A stretch of 64,000 nt of DNA from Paenibacillaceae bacterium (GCA_015057715.1 SVDS01000005.1:18585-82584); one strand, 5' to 3'. Positions 27,286 to 37,261 are shown, counted from the first letter of the stretch. Notes: generated from the sequence alone by a model not told the origin. Made by a program: numbers and translations.

Positions 27286-28338
27286 ATGAAACTTGTAAGA
27301 GCTGAATTAAAAGACTTGATGAAGAAAAAATTAATGAGAGCTGGTTTAAAAGAAGATCATGCTGATATCACAGCAGAGATCCTTACATGGTCAGATGAGA
27401 GAGGATATCACTCCCATGGAGCAGTAAGAGTGGAGTATTACTGTGAAAGAATTTCAAAGGGAGGCATTACCGTAGATCCTCATTTTGAATTCAAAGAGAC
27501 AGGTCCCTGTTCAGCAATCTTTGAAGGTGACAATGGCTGCGGATATGTGGCTGCCACAAAAGCTATGGAACAGGCAATTGAAATGGCAAAGAAAAACGGC
27601 ATTGCAGTAGTCGGTGTCCGCAACATATCCCACAGCGGCGCTCTTGGTTATTATACAGAAATGGCAGCAGACCAGAACCTGGTTGCAATTTCCTTCTGCC
27701 AGTCAGATCCAATGGCAGTACCAACTGGCGGCACAGAACCATATTACGGAACAAATCCAATTTCCTTTGCAGCTCCTACCGCAGACGAGAGAAAAGTGGT
27801 ATTTGACATGGCAACAACCGTACAGGCGTGGGGGAAAATTCTGGACAAACGATCCAGAGGAGAATCCATTCCGGATACATGGGCTGTAGATGAAAAAGGT
27901 AATCCGGTTACAGATCCAAACAAAGTAAATGCACTTGTTCCCATTGCCGGTGCAAAGGGTTATGGTCTTATGATGATGGTTGATATTTTTTCCGGTATTC
28001 TCTTAGGCGTACCCTTTGGCAAGCATGTAAGCTCCATGTATCATGACTGCTCAAAAGGCAGAGAACTGGGTCATATGCATATTGTTATGGATCCAAAGCG
28101 TTTTACAAACATCGAAGAGTTTATGAAAAATATGTCCGTTACCTGTGATGAATTAAATGCAATCACACCGGCGGACGGATATGACAAAGTTTATTATCCA
28201 GGCGAAAGAGCCGTTATGAGAAGAGATAAATACTATAACAATGGCGGAATTGAAATTGTAGATGCAATCTATGAGTACTTAAAGAGTGACGCCATTCATT
28301 TTAACCGATATGACCACAAGAACCGATTTGCAGAATAA
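27286..28338 (+). CDS. allD: Ureidoglycolate dehydrogenase (malate/lactate dehydrogenase family)
   Basis: 350 aa; SDERGYHSHGAVRVEYYCERISKGG, GYVAATKAMEQAIEMAKKNGIAVVGVRNISHSGALGYYTEMAA, TNPISFAAPT, KGYGLMMMVDIFSGILLGVPFGKHVSSMY. Confidence 0.92.
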   Translation: MKLVRAELKDLMKKKLMRAGLKEDHADITAEILTWSDERGYHSHGAVRVEYYCERISKGGITVDPHFEFKETGPCSAIFEGDNGCGYVAATKAMEQAIEMAKKNGIAVVGVRNISHSGALGYYTEMAADQNLVAISFCQSDPMAVPTGGTEPYYGTNPISFAAPTADERKVVFDMATTVQAWGKILDKRSRGESIPDTWAVDEKGNPVTDPNKVNALVPIAGAKGYGLMMMVDIFSGILLGVPFGKHVSSMYHDCSKGRELGHMHIVMDPKRFTNIEEFMKNMSVTCDELNAITPADGYDKVYYPGERAVMRRDKYYNNGGIEIVDAIYEYLKSDAIHFNRYDHKNRFAE

Positions 28339-28352
28339 GGAGAAATATTATT

Positions 28353-31300
28353 ATGTTAAGAACAGCAGTAAAAAAGGGAAGTTATCACGATTCTGTAGTA
28401 CTGATGCTTCTTACCAATCAGATCTCAACGATTCAGGGAGTAAAGAAGGCTTCTGTTATGATGGCCACACCTGCCAACAAGGATATATTTAAGCAGAGCG
28501 GCCTGGATACAAAGGAATTAATGGAATCAACCGCCAATGATATGGTTATTGTTGCTGATGTGGAAGAGGAAAGTCTTCTGGATACCATTATGAAAGAGGC
28601 AGAGGAATTCTTTCAGAAGCAGTCCGTATCAGCAGGAAATGGGAAAGAATCTCAGAGTGCAAGATCATGGGATCAGGCACTTGGTCAACTGCGGGATGCC
28701 AATCTTGCAGTGATCTCCATACCAGGAGCTTACGCGGCTCTGGAGGCGGACCGTGCGCTTGACGAGGGCATGAATGTATTCATGTTCAGCGACAACGTCA
28801 CAATTGAGGACGAAAAGAAATTAAAAGAGAAGGCTCATGAAAAAGGGCTTGTGGTTATGGGACCTGATTGCGGAACCAGCATTATTCAGGGTGTGCCTGT
28901 CGCATTTACCAACAGTGTAACACCGGGAGCCATTGGAATTATAGGCGCTTCCGGAACAGGTATCCAGGAACTGACTACCATCATAGACCGCCTTGGAGAA
29001 GGTGTAAAAAATGCCATTGGTACCGGAGGCCGGGATTTATCAACCCAGGTGGGCGGAATCACCATGATGGATATGATTGATGCAATGGAAGACGATGACA
29101 GTGTTGCTGTCATGATTGTTATTTCCAAGCCGCCGGCAAAGGCAGTCAGGGAAAAAGTATCAGCAAGGCTGAGTGTCTGCAAAAAGCCGGTTATTACTTT
29201 ATTCCTGGGAGAAAAACCAGAGTATCATGAGGAAAATTTCTATCATACTTATACCCTGGATGAAGCAGCCCGTCTGGCAGTCAGCCTGGTACGGGGAGAG
29301 ACGGTAAAAGAGGGCGAAGTGATTGTGGATCGATCTTTATTTTACCCCAGGGAAGAAAAGAAGACAATTAAGGCATATTATTCCGGCGGTACCCTTGCTG
29401 GCGAAGCTGCCATGTTGATCAAAGATGCACTGGATTTAAAGATCCCGCCTGAAAAAGCAGAAGGATACATGTTAAAAACCGGAGGACACATTGTCGTTGA
29501 TCTTGGTGATGATGTATATACACAGGGAAAACCTCACCCAATGATCGATCCGGCTAAGAGAATTGAATGTATGAAAGAAGCCATTGATGACAAATCAACA
29601 GGAGTTATTCTTCTTGATGTTATGCTGGGATATGGCTCCCACGCCGATATGGCAGGCGCTCTTCTTCCTGCAATCAGGGAACTTGGCGATCAGGCAGAAC
29701 GAGAAGGCAGAAAGGTGTTCTTTATTGCAACTGTATGCGGAACCAGAAAAGATTTCCAGGGGTATGATGAGGCGGTGAAAAAGCTGACTGATGCCGGAGT
29801 AATCGTATGCGAAACCAATAAACTGGCTGTCCGTACAGCGATTCAGGCAATCGGTCTTGACTTCGATGAGGTGAAAAAAGAGATCCGGCCAAAGAAAGCT
29901 TCTGATACCATTCCCGGAAAGGCTTCCGATAAACTGCTGCAGATGCTGGCAGAGAAACCAAGAATCATCAACATCGGGCTGAAAAGCTTTTCTGAAGTTG
30001 CTAAGGAGTTTGGTTGTGAGGTGGTTCAGTACGACTGGATGCCTCCGGCTGGGGGAAATGTGGAATTAATCAAAATTCTTAATTTCCTTAGAAACAATAA
30101 AGATCTGGATATTGATGAGGCAAACCGCAGAGTTATCATGAAAGTGGTTGCCAGTCAGCCAGTCATTAAAGATAATACACGGGCAAAAAATGTAATTCCT
30201 GAATTAAACAACGGAAAAGTGATTCTTCATGCAGGTCCGCCGGTTGCCTATAAAGACATGCCGGATCCCATGCAGGGATCCTGTGTGGGAGCAGTTCTTT
30301 TCGAAGAATGGGCTGATAATGAGGAAGATGCCAGACGGCTTTTGGAATCAGGAGAAGTGAAGTTCCTGCCGTGTCACAGTGTAAGAGCAGTGGGGCCAAT
30401 GGGCGGAATTACCACCGCCAATATGCCTGTATTCGTTGTAGAAAATAAGACAGACGGCAATGAAGGTTACTGCACCATGAATGAAGGAATCGGAAAGGTA
30501 CTTCGTTTTGGTGCCTACTCGAAAGAGGTTGTTAACAGACTCCGCTGGATGAGAGATGTTCTTGGACCAGTGCTGCAGGCTGCGATCAAAGAACTTGGCG
30601 GAATTAATGTAAATCCTCTGGTAGCAAAAGCCATTGCGATGGGAGACGAGTTCCATCAGAGAAATATTGCTGCTTCCCTGGCATTTTTAAAAGAAGTTGC
30701 ACCTGTTATTACAAAAATGAAGATATCCGATCAGGATCGCTATGATGTTATTAAATTCTTATCTGATACCGACCAGTTCTTCTTAAATATTATGATGGCA
30801 ACCGGCAAGTCCGTGATGGATGCTGCCCGCACTGTAACCGATGGTACGATAGTGACTGCCATGTGCCGAAACGGTGTAGAGTTTGGAATCCGAATTGCAG
30901 GTATGGGAGATCAGTGGTTTACGGGGCCGGTTAATACGCCTCAGGGACTGTATTTCACCGGATATGACAAAGAGGACGGCTGTCCGGATATGGGTGACAG
31001 CGCCATCACTGAGACCTTTGGAGTAGGCGGTATGGCAATGATTGCAGCACCCGCTGTTACCAGATTTGTGGGCGCAGGCGGATATGAAGATGCCCTGCGT
31101 ACCAGCACGGAGATGGCAGAGATCACCATAGACAGAAACCCCAATTTTATCATTCCTAACTGGAATTTCCAGGGAGCCACTCTGGGAATTGATGCAAGAC
31201 TTGTAGTAGAAAAAGGCATTACACCAGTAATTAATACGGGAATCGCCCATAAAGTTGCAGGATATGGACAAATTGGAGCGGGAACCGTACATCCACCAAT

Positions 31301-31358
31301 GGAATGCTTTGAAAAAGCAATCACAGCATATGCAAAGAAACTGGGATATACCCAGTAG
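28353..31358 (+). CDS. FdrA (AllF)-DUF1116 (YlbE/AllG) fusion protein, candidate oxamate carbamoyltransferase
   Basis: 1001 aa uninterrupted ORF. N-part is FdrA-like (VVMGPDCGTSIIQGVPVAFTNSVTPGAIGIIGASGTGIQELTTIIDRLGEGV). C-part from ~29950 is DUF1116 (LHAGPPVAYKDMPDPMQGSCVGAVLFEEWA, PCHSVRAVGPMGGITTANMPVFVVEN, TMGDEFHQRN-like, PVNTPQGLYFTGY, DMGDSAITETFGVGGMAM). Confidence 0.9.
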   Translation: MLRTAVKKGSYHDSVVLMLLTNQISTIQGVKKASVMMATPANKDIFKQSGLDTKELMESTANDMVIVADVEEESLLDTIMKEAEEFFQKQSVSAGNGKESQSARSWDQALGQLRDANLAVISIPGAYAALEADRALDEGMNVFMFSDNVTIEDEKKLKEKAHEKGLVVMGPDCGTSIIQGVPVAFTNSVTPGAIGIIGASGTGIQELTTIIDRLGEGVKNAIGTGGRDLSTQVGGITMMDMIDAMEDDDSVAVMIVISKPPAKAVREKVSARLSVCKKPVITLFLGEKPEYHEENFYHTYTLDEAARLAVSLVRGETVKEGEVIVDRSLFYPREEKKTIKAYYSGGTLAGEAAMLIKDALDLKIPPEKAEGYMLKTGGHIVVDLGDDVYTQGKPHPMIDPAKRIECMKEAIDDKSTGVILLDVMLGYGSHADMAGALLPAIRELGDQAEREGRKVFFIATVCGTRKDFQGYDEAVKKLTDAGVIVCETNKLAVRTAIQAIGLDFDEVKKEIRPKKASDTIPGKASDKLLQMLAEKPRIINIGLKSFSEVAKEFGCEVVQYDWMPPAGGNVELIKILNFLRNNKDLDIDEANRRVIMKVVASQPVIKDNTRAKNVIPELNNGKVILHAGPPVAYKDMPDPMQGSCVGAVLFEEWADNEEDARRLLESGEVKFLPCHSVRAVGPMGGITTANMPVFVVENKTDGNEGYCTMNEGIGKVLRFGAYSKEVVNRLRWMRDVLGPVLQAAIKELGGINVNPLVAKAIAMGDEFHQRNIAASLAFLKEVAPVITKMKISDQDRYDVIKFLSDTDQFFLNIMMATGKSVMDAARTVTDGTIVTAMCRNGVEFGIRIAGMGDQWFTGPVNTPQGLYFTGYDKEDGCPDMGDSAITETFGVGGMAMIAAPAVTRFVGAGGYEDALRTSTEMAEITIDRNPNFIIPNWNFQGATLGIDARLVVEKGITPVINTGIAHKVAGYGQIGAGTVHPPMECFEKAITAYAKKLGYTQ

Positions 31359-31374
31359 ATTTTAGGAGAACGTT

Positions 31375-32310
31375 GTGGAAAATAAAAAAATAGTAATTGC
31401 TCTGGGCGGAAACGCCCTGGGCAATGATATCGAAGAGCAAAAAGAAGCTGTTGCCAGGACAGCAGAGGTAATCGCAGATCTTGCACAGCAGGGACTGTCC
31501 ATTATTGTCACTCATGGTAACGGGCCCCAGGTTGGGATGATCCAGACTGCCATGGATCACCTTACCCTGGTGCAGGAAGGTATGAAACAGGTACCCCTTC
31601 CCACCAGCGTGGCAATGAGCCAGGGATACATAGGAATTGATTTACAGAATGCAATTAAATATGAGTTTCACAGACGGGGCATGGACAGAAAAGTTTCAAC
31701 CATTCTTTCTCAGGTTGAAGTCAGTAAGGATGATGAAGCGTTTCAAAATCCGGCAAAGCCAATCGGAAGATTTCTTACAAAAGAAGAAGCCCAAAAAAAT
31801 GAGGCAAAAGGAATCCGGTGTATGGAGGATGCAGGCAGAGGCTACCGTATCGTAGTTCCTTCTCCCATGCCGGTAAGAATCCGGGAACTGGAAACAATCA
31901 AAACTTTAATGAATGCAGGCCATGTAGTCATCACCTGCGGCGGCGGAGGAATTCCGGTAGTAAGTGAAGATGGAAAGCTTACCGGTGTCAATGCAGTCAT
32001 TGATAAAGACAATGTAAGCAGTCTGCTGGCCTCCCAGATTAATGCGGATTACCTTGTTATTTTAACAGCAGTAGAAAAGGTTGCGGTTAATTTTGGAAAA
32101 GAAAACCAGGAATGGCTGTCAGAACTGAGTACAAAGGAAGCCAGGGAATATATTTCCCAGGGGCAGTTTGCCAAAGGTTCCATGCTTCCTAAAATAGAAG
32201 CTGCTCTCCGGTTTGCAGAATCAGGAGAAGGCAGAAAAACGTTAATCACACTGCTTGATAAAGCCGCTGACGGCATTGCCGGGAAGACAGGAACTGTTAT
32301 TCATGCTTAG
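31375..32310 (+). CDS. arcC: Carbamate kinase
   Basis: GTG start; KIVIALGGNALGNDIEEQKEAV...VTHGNGPQVGMI...VVPSPMPVRIRE...VITCGGGGIPV...GVNAVIDKDNVSSLLASQINADYLVILTAVEKV. Confidence 0.95.
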   Translation: MENKKIVIALGGNALGNDIEEQKEAVARTAEVIADLAQQGLSIIVTHGNGPQVGMIQTAMDHLTLVQEGMKQVPLPTSVAMSQGYIGIDLQNAIKYEFHRRGMDRKVSTILSQVEVSKDDEAFQNPAKPIGRFLTKEEAQKNEAKGIRCMEDAGRGYRIVVPSPMPVRIRELETIKTLMNAGHVVITCGGGGIPVVSEDGKLTGVNAVIDKDNVSSLLASQINADYLVILTAVEKVAVNFGKENQEWLSELSTKEAREYISQGQFAKGSMLPKIEAALRFAESGEGRKTLITLLDKAADGIAGKTGTVIHA

Positions 32311-32330
32311 TAAGAACGAGGAAATTTAAA

Positions 32331-33941
32331 ATGAATATACCAGTAAATCTATTTACATGGGCAATGGCTTTTCTGCCAATTATTGCACTCATAATCCTGA
32401 TGATTAAATTTCATTGGGGTGCAACGGAAGCTGCGGCAGTTGGGCTTATGATCACAGTCGTTACAGGAGTATTTCTTTTTAAGGCAGGTGTCACAGTCAT
32501 TGCGGCGGAAAGTGCAAAGGGCATCTGGAATGCACTGATTATTCTCATTATTGTCTGGACCGCAATCCTTTTGTATCAGGTGGGAGACGAAGCAAAAGCC
32601 TTTCTGGTTATCCGGGATGGAATGAGAAAGCTTCTGCCTAACGAGCTGCTTTTGGTATTTGCCATGGGCTGGGTGATTGAAAGCTTTCTCCAGGGGATTA
32701 CAGGATTTGGTGTTCCTGTTGCAGTGGGTGCCCCTCTTTTAATTGGAATCGGTGTCCAGCCAATCTGGGCGGTCATTATCCCTCTGCTTGGACAGGCATG
32801 GGGAAATACCTTCGGAACACTGGGCGTTGCATGGGATTCCCTGGCCATGAGCGTAAATCTGGAAGCAGGCAGCAAAGAATACTTATTAACTGCATTCTGG
32901 ACCGCTGTTTTTATCTGGTTCTGGAACATTGTGGGAGGAGTTGTGGTTTGCTGGTTTTACGGAAAAGGCAGGGCTGTTAAGAAAGGTCTGGCTGCAGTGA
33001 TAATAATATCCCTGATTCAGGGAGGCGGACAGCTTTTGCTGACACAGGTTAACACTACAATCTCCTGTTTTGTTCCCTCCTGCATCTCTTTAATTGTTAT
33101 TCTTCTTCTGGGAAGAACCCGGATGTATAAAGAAGAATGGAGCCTGAAAGACAGTCCAATTATGAACCGGGAATTTACAAAGCAGGAAGGGGAAGAGCTT
33201 CCCCAGGGTATGAGCCTGGTCCAGGCGTTTGTTCCCTATTTTCTTCTTTCAGCTATTACTCTGATTGTTCTTACCATAAAACCGGTACATGATCTTTTAG
33301 GAAAGTTCCAGTTTGGTTTTGCATTCCCGGAGACAATAACCGGATACGGACATGTAAACAAAGCAAGCAGCAGCTTCTCTCCCTTATCCCCATTTACCCA
33401 TGCAAGCTTTTTCCTGCTGGTATCTTCCCTTGCCGGGCTGATTTACTACAGGAAGAATGGCTGGATTAAAAAGGGAGGAACAAAGCGTGTATTTGTCAAA
33501 TCGGTGTCAATGACCATGCCTTCGGGAATTGCGGTAATCGGTCTGGTCATTATGTCTAAGATCATGGACGGAACGGGACAGACTGCCGTACTGGCAGATG
33601 GTATTGCAAAAGTGCTGGGAAAAGCATATATCGCTCTGGTGCCTTTTGTAGGGCTTTTAGGCACATTTATGACTGGAAGCAACATGAGTTCCAATATTTT
33701 GTTCGGAGGTTTCCAGATGACCACAGCAAATCTTCTGCATGTGAATCCGGCAGCGGTTCTGGGGGCACAGTCAGCCGGCGGTTCCATCGGAAGCGCGGTC
33801 AGTCCAAGCAAAATCATACTGGGAACCACAACAGCCAATATTCTTGGAAGCGAAGGGGAAGTGTTAAAAAGAATTCTTATGGTTACAGTCCCGGTAACAA
33901 TTGCAATTGGGGTATTTTTGTTCTTCATGCTGGCAATTTAG
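32331..33941 (+). CDS. L-lactate permease (LctP) family transporter
   Basis: 536 aa multi-TM; VIESFLQGITGFGVPVAVGAPLLIGIGVQPIWAVIIPLLGQAWGNTFGTLGVAWDSL and NILFGGFQ...AQSAGGSIGSAVSPSKI are LctP motifs. Confidence 0.9.
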   Translation: MNIPVNLFTWAMAFLPIIALIILMIKFHWGATEAAAVGLMITVVTGVFLFKAGVTVIAAESAKGIWNALIILIIVWTAILLYQVGDEAKAFLVIRDGMRKLLPNELLLVFAMGWVIESFLQGITGFGVPVAVGAPLLIGIGVQPIWAVIIPLLGQAWGNTFGTLGVAWDSLAMSVNLEAGSKEYLLTAFWTAVFIWFWNIVGGVVVCWFYGKGRAVKKGLAAVIIISLIQGGGQLLLTQVNTTISCFVPSCISLIVILLLGRTRMYKEEWSLKDSPIMNREFTKQEGEELPQGMSLVQAFVPYFLLSAITLIVLTIKPVHDLLGKFQFGFAFPETITGYGHVNKASSSFSPLSPFTHASFFLLVSSLAGLIYYRKNGWIKKGGTKRVFVKSVSMTMPSGIAVIGLVIMSKIMDGTGQTAVLADGIAKVLGKAYIALVPFVGLLGTFMTGSNMSSNILFGGFQMTTANLLHVNPAAVLGAQSAGGSIGSAVSPSKIILGTTTANILGSEGEVLKRILMVTVPVTIAIGVFLFFMLAI

Positions 33942-33972
33942 GAAATACATAGAAAGTGAAAGTAAATGTGAG

Positions 33973-34185
33973 ATGAAAAAGAATGATTTTTTTCGGACAA
34001 AAGAAGGGGGATTAACCATTGCCTTTCTTGCAATTATGGTTGCATTTGTTACAATAATAGTTGGATTGAATTATGCCAATAAAGTATTGTGCTTCTCTGG
34101 TTTAGTAATTATTATTGCTGCAATGCTTTATTCACCTTGTAAAAAGTATATTTACGATTGCCGGAAATACGATAAATCAATATAA
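33973..34185 (+). CDS. Small two-TM membrane protein of unknown function
   Basis: 70 aa from the ATG at 33973: MKKNDFFRTKEGGLTIAFLAIMVAFVTIIVGLNYANKVLCFSGLVIIIAAMLYSPCKKYIYDCRKYDKSI. Confidence 0.6.
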   Translation: MKKNDFFRTKEGGLTIAFLAIMVAFVTIIVGLNYANKVLCFSGLVIIIAAMLYSPCKKYIYDCRKYDKSI

Positions 34186-34199
34186 GCGAGGGTAAATAA

Positions 34200-35438
34200 A
34201 TGGCTGTTGCAGAAAAAACAGGCAGAATTGCCAAGGATTTGGAATGTTTAAAAAAGTTTACTGCGACTCCGGGAGAAGGATGCACCCGTCTTCCTTTTAC
34301 AAAAGAGTCCAGAGATGCGGTGAATTATCTTAAAACAGTTATGGAGGAAGCCGGACTTCTGGTGCAGGAAGATGCGGCAGGGAATGTATTTGGAATTCTT
34401 GAGGGGGAAGATCCTGATCTGCCCTGTGTTATGATGGGATCTCATTACGATTCCGTAGTAAATGGCGGAGATTTTGACGGTATTGCCGGTATTGTATGTG
34501 CAATCGAAGTCGCACGGGAATTAAAGAACAAAAACCTGACACCAAAAAGAAACTTTGTGGTTGTTGGATTTTGTGATGAAGAGGGCATGCGGTTTGGAAC
34601 CGGATATTTTGGCTCCGGAGCAATGTTAGGAAACAGGAATGCAGAGTATTGCAGGAAATACAAAGATACTGATGGCATCTCCATCTATGACGCCATGAAA
34701 GAATATGGTCTGGATCCTGAAAGAGTGGAAGAAGCCAGATGGCCCATTGGTTCCATCGGTTATTTCCTGGAAACCCACATTGAACAGGGACCGGTTCTTG
34801 ATGCAGAAGGAATTGAGCTGGGGCTGGTGGACTGCATTGTTGGAATACAAAGATATATGGTCACCGTACACGGAAGATCAGACCATGCGGGAACAACTCC
34901 CATGGACATGAGAAAGGATGCGGTGGATGCAGCTTCCAAGGTTATTTCAAAGATTGCAGACTGGGCAAGAGAGAAAGCCGATGGAACCGTTGCAACTGTT
35001 GGCTATATCAATACGGTACCGGGTGGTATGAATATCGTAGCGGAAGAGTGCCAGTTTACCGTTGATATCCGGTCCAGAAACAACGAACATATCAATGATA
35101 TTGCAAAAAGAATCCGTGCTGCTTTAGATCGTGAAGTGAAAGCTATTGGGGGTAGTTACGAAATGGATAATAAACTTACCATCACTTCTGTGAATTTATC
35201 CCAGGAAATGCTGAGCACAATGGAAGAAAGCTGCAAAAATCATGGCTTTAGTTATGAGTATCTTCCAAGCGGAGCCGGACATGATGCACTGGAAATTGGA
35301 CAGGTCATACCGACTGTGATGCTTTTTGTACCAAGCAAGGATGGCAGAAGTCATTGTCCGGTAGAATTTACTAAATTCAGCGATTTCGCGAAAGCTTCTA
35401 TAATAATGGAGGAACTTGCAATAAAACTGCTTATATAA
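34200..35438 (+). CDS. allC: Allantoate amidohydrolase (M20-family Zn hydrolase)
   Basis: MGSHYDSVVNGGDFDGIAGIVCAIEVARELK, FCDEEGMRFGTGYFGSGAMLG, ETHIEQGPVLDAEG, VTVHGRSDHAGTTPMDMRKDAVDAAS, PSGAGHDALEIGQV. Confidence 0.9.
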   Translation: MAVAEKTGRIAKDLECLKKFTATPGEGCTRLPFTKESRDAVNYLKTVMEEAGLLVQEDAAGNVFGILEGEDPDLPCVMMGSHYDSVVNGGDFDGIAGIVCAIEVARELKNKNLTPKRNFVVVGFCDEEGMRFGTGYFGSGAMLGNRNAEYCRKYKDTDGISIYDAMKEYGLDPERVEEARWPIGSIGYFLETHIEQGPVLDAEGIELGLVDCIVGIQRYMVTVHGRSDHAGTTPMDMRKDAVDAASKVISKIADWAREKADGTVATVGYINTVPGGMNIVAEECQFTVDIRSRNNEHINDIAKRIRAALDREVKAIGGSYEMDNKLTITSVNLSQEMLSTMEESCKNHGFSYEYLPSGAGHDALEIGQVIPTVMLFVPSKDGRSHCPVEFTKFSDFAKASIIMEELAIKLLI

Positions 35439-35481
35439 ATGAGCCGGGGGGCAATGAGTCGTTTGTATACAGCAGGGAACA

Positions 35482-35506
35482 GCCGGGCAGGAAAGCCCGG
35501 CCTTTC
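35482..35506 (+). terminator. Probable terminator/attenuator after allC
   Basis: GCCGGGC AGGAAA GCCCGGC followed by CTTTCTT. Confidence 0.6.
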
Positions 35507-35591
35507 TTGCATGAACTACCCAGTTACTGCTGCATTATGTTATACTGATCAGGGAGAAAAAATAATAAGAAGGGGCTGTGCAAAGAAGAAA

Positions 35592-37256
35592 ATGAAATTT
35601 ACAGTAGAAGAATTTCTCAAAACGGAGAACTTGGGAAAAATGACTCTGATTTGCGGAGAGAGTGGCTTGAGGAAAGAAATTAAGGGCGCAACAATCATTG
35701 AGGCACCGGATATTGTTAAATTTATTAATGGAGGGGAACTGCTGCTGACCGGTTTATATGCATTCAATTCCTGTACCATTGAAGAATTTAAATTCTATAT
35801 TTCCGAGCTTGAGAAAAAGAATGTCAGCGGACTGATTTTAAAAAAAAGAAAACTGGTAGAAGGTGTGGAAAGCAAGATTGTGCTTCTTCGGGAATACGCA
35901 GAAAACTTTGGGATTCCATTGATTGAAGTCTCTTTTGAAGTCTCGTTCCAGACCATTATGTCACTGGTCATGGAACGGCTATTTAATGAGGAAGTAACGA
36001 AACTTAAGTATTATAAAACCACTCATGATAATTTTATGGCGTTATCCCTTTCCAATAATTTTAAGAAAAATCCGGTAGGGGATATTCTTGATATGTTAAA
36101 TAAGCTGATCCGCAACCCCATTGCCCTTTATAATCAGGATATGTCCTGTTATGCAGCAACAGGCGGTGAGGAATATGAATTTGAATTATCCCCTAAGGCA
36201 GCTGAGTTTGATCCCGGTATTTTCTCTAATTATGAGTATACCAGGCAGGAAGGGGAATACCCCTGTTACGTTGTCAGAATGAATCTGAATGTGGGAATAC
36301 AGATGTTTCTTGTTATAACAGAAAAATACGATAAATTTAATATGATGGACTGCATTGCGGTGGAGAATGCCATCGTTGCCCTTCAATATGAATTCTCAAG
36401 AAAGTTTGCCGTATCAAAACTGGAGAAAAAGTACCAGCATGACTTATTAAATAATATTCTCAACGGGAAAGTAACCTCTGCAGATGAACTGAAAAAGAAT
36501 GCCAGTCTCCTTGGTATGGACCCCAATGGCCATTACCGTGTGATTGTCTTTGGAGTCACTTACGAAGGAAGCACCCAGAAGAAAATGAATGAGAAGCTTC
36601 AGCAGATCAACTGGCTGGAGGATGTGGTAAGACAGAGACTGACCGATGTAAAAGTACATACGGATATGGACAAGGTGGTTGCCATAAAAACTGCCAATCC
36701 CAACCGGACTCAGGCTGAGTACCGCAAAGATTTAAAAGAGATGTGGAGCAAAGTTCAGGCAGGTATGACGCAGCATAACAAGAAGCTTGTGGTAAAGGCA
36801 GGTGCAGGCAAGATTGTAGAGGGAATTATGCAGCTGGAGGGATCCTATAAAGAGGCAGCAGATGCATTTTCCTTTATCGATATAGCAGCAGATATCTCAT
36901 ACGAAGGAAATGCCTATATTATGATGTTTTCAGATCTGGGAATCTTTAAGCTGTTATGTCAGGTTGATGATCCGGCTTTACTGATGGAATACGTCCCTGA
37001 ATCCCTTCAGAAGCTGTTTAACTATAAAAAACCTCAGCAGGAAGATCTTATTATAACGTTGAAAACTTATTTAAACTATAATCAGAATCTTTCTAAAACG
37101 GCTCAGGACTTATTTGTGCATTATAAAACAGCTGCATACCGGATTGGCAAAATTGCAAAGATAACGGGAATCGATTTTGATAATGCCAATGAAAGGCTGG
37201 CAGTGAGAATCGGGCTTGTTGTTTATCGAATGATTGAAAATTATAATAAGAAATAG
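35592..37256 (+). CDS. PucR-family transcriptional regulator
   Basis: N-terminal PucR domain (MKFTVEEFLKTENLGKMTLICGESGLRKEIKGATIIEAPDIVKFINGGELLLTGLYAF) and C-terminal HTH (LIITLKTYLNYNQNLSKTAQDLFVHYKTAAYRIGKIAKITGIDFDNANERLAVRIGLVVYRM). Start moved to 35592 because ORF 35439 runs through the hairpin at 35482. Confidence 0.9.
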   Translation: MKFTVEEFLKTENLGKMTLICGESGLRKEIKGATIIEAPDIVKFINGGELLLTGLYAFNSCTIEEFKFYISELEKKNVSGLILKKRKLVEGVESKIVLLREYAENFGIPLIEVSFEVSFQTIMSLVMERLFNEEVTKLKYYKTTHDNFMALSLSNNFKKNPVGDILDMLNKLIRNPIALYNQDMSCYAATGGEEYEFELSPKAAEFDPGIFSNYEYTRQEGEYPCYVVRMNLNVGIQMFLVITEKYDKFNMMDCIAVENAIVALQYEFSRKFAVSKLEKKYQHDLLNNILNGKVTSADELKKNASLLGMDPNGHYRVIVFGVTYEGSTQKKMNEKLQQINWLEDVVRQRLTDVKVHTDMDKVVAIKTANPNRTQAEYRKDLKEMWSKVQAGMTQHNKKLVVKAGAGKIVEGIMQLEGSYKEAADAFSFIDIAADISYEGNAYIMMFSDLGIFKLLCQVDDPALLMEYVPESLQKLFNYKKPQQEDLIITLKTYLNYNQNLSKTAQDLFVHYKTAAYRIGKIAKITGIDFDNANERLAVRIGLVVYRMIENYNKK

Positions 37257-37261
37257 ACTTC

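Noticed and set aside
28353-31358. The 1001-aa ORF could be an assembly artefact joining two genes.
   Set aside because: Both halves are intact and in frame, with a plausible linker and no frameshift or stop; an indel artefact would normally break rather than neatly join the domains. It still needs confirmation in relatives.
30783-31486. Minus-strand ORFs of 169 and 181 aa over the 3' end of the FdrA/DUF1116 fusion.
   Set aside because: Antisense shadow ORFs of a conserved coding region; no ribosome-binding site or family resemblance.
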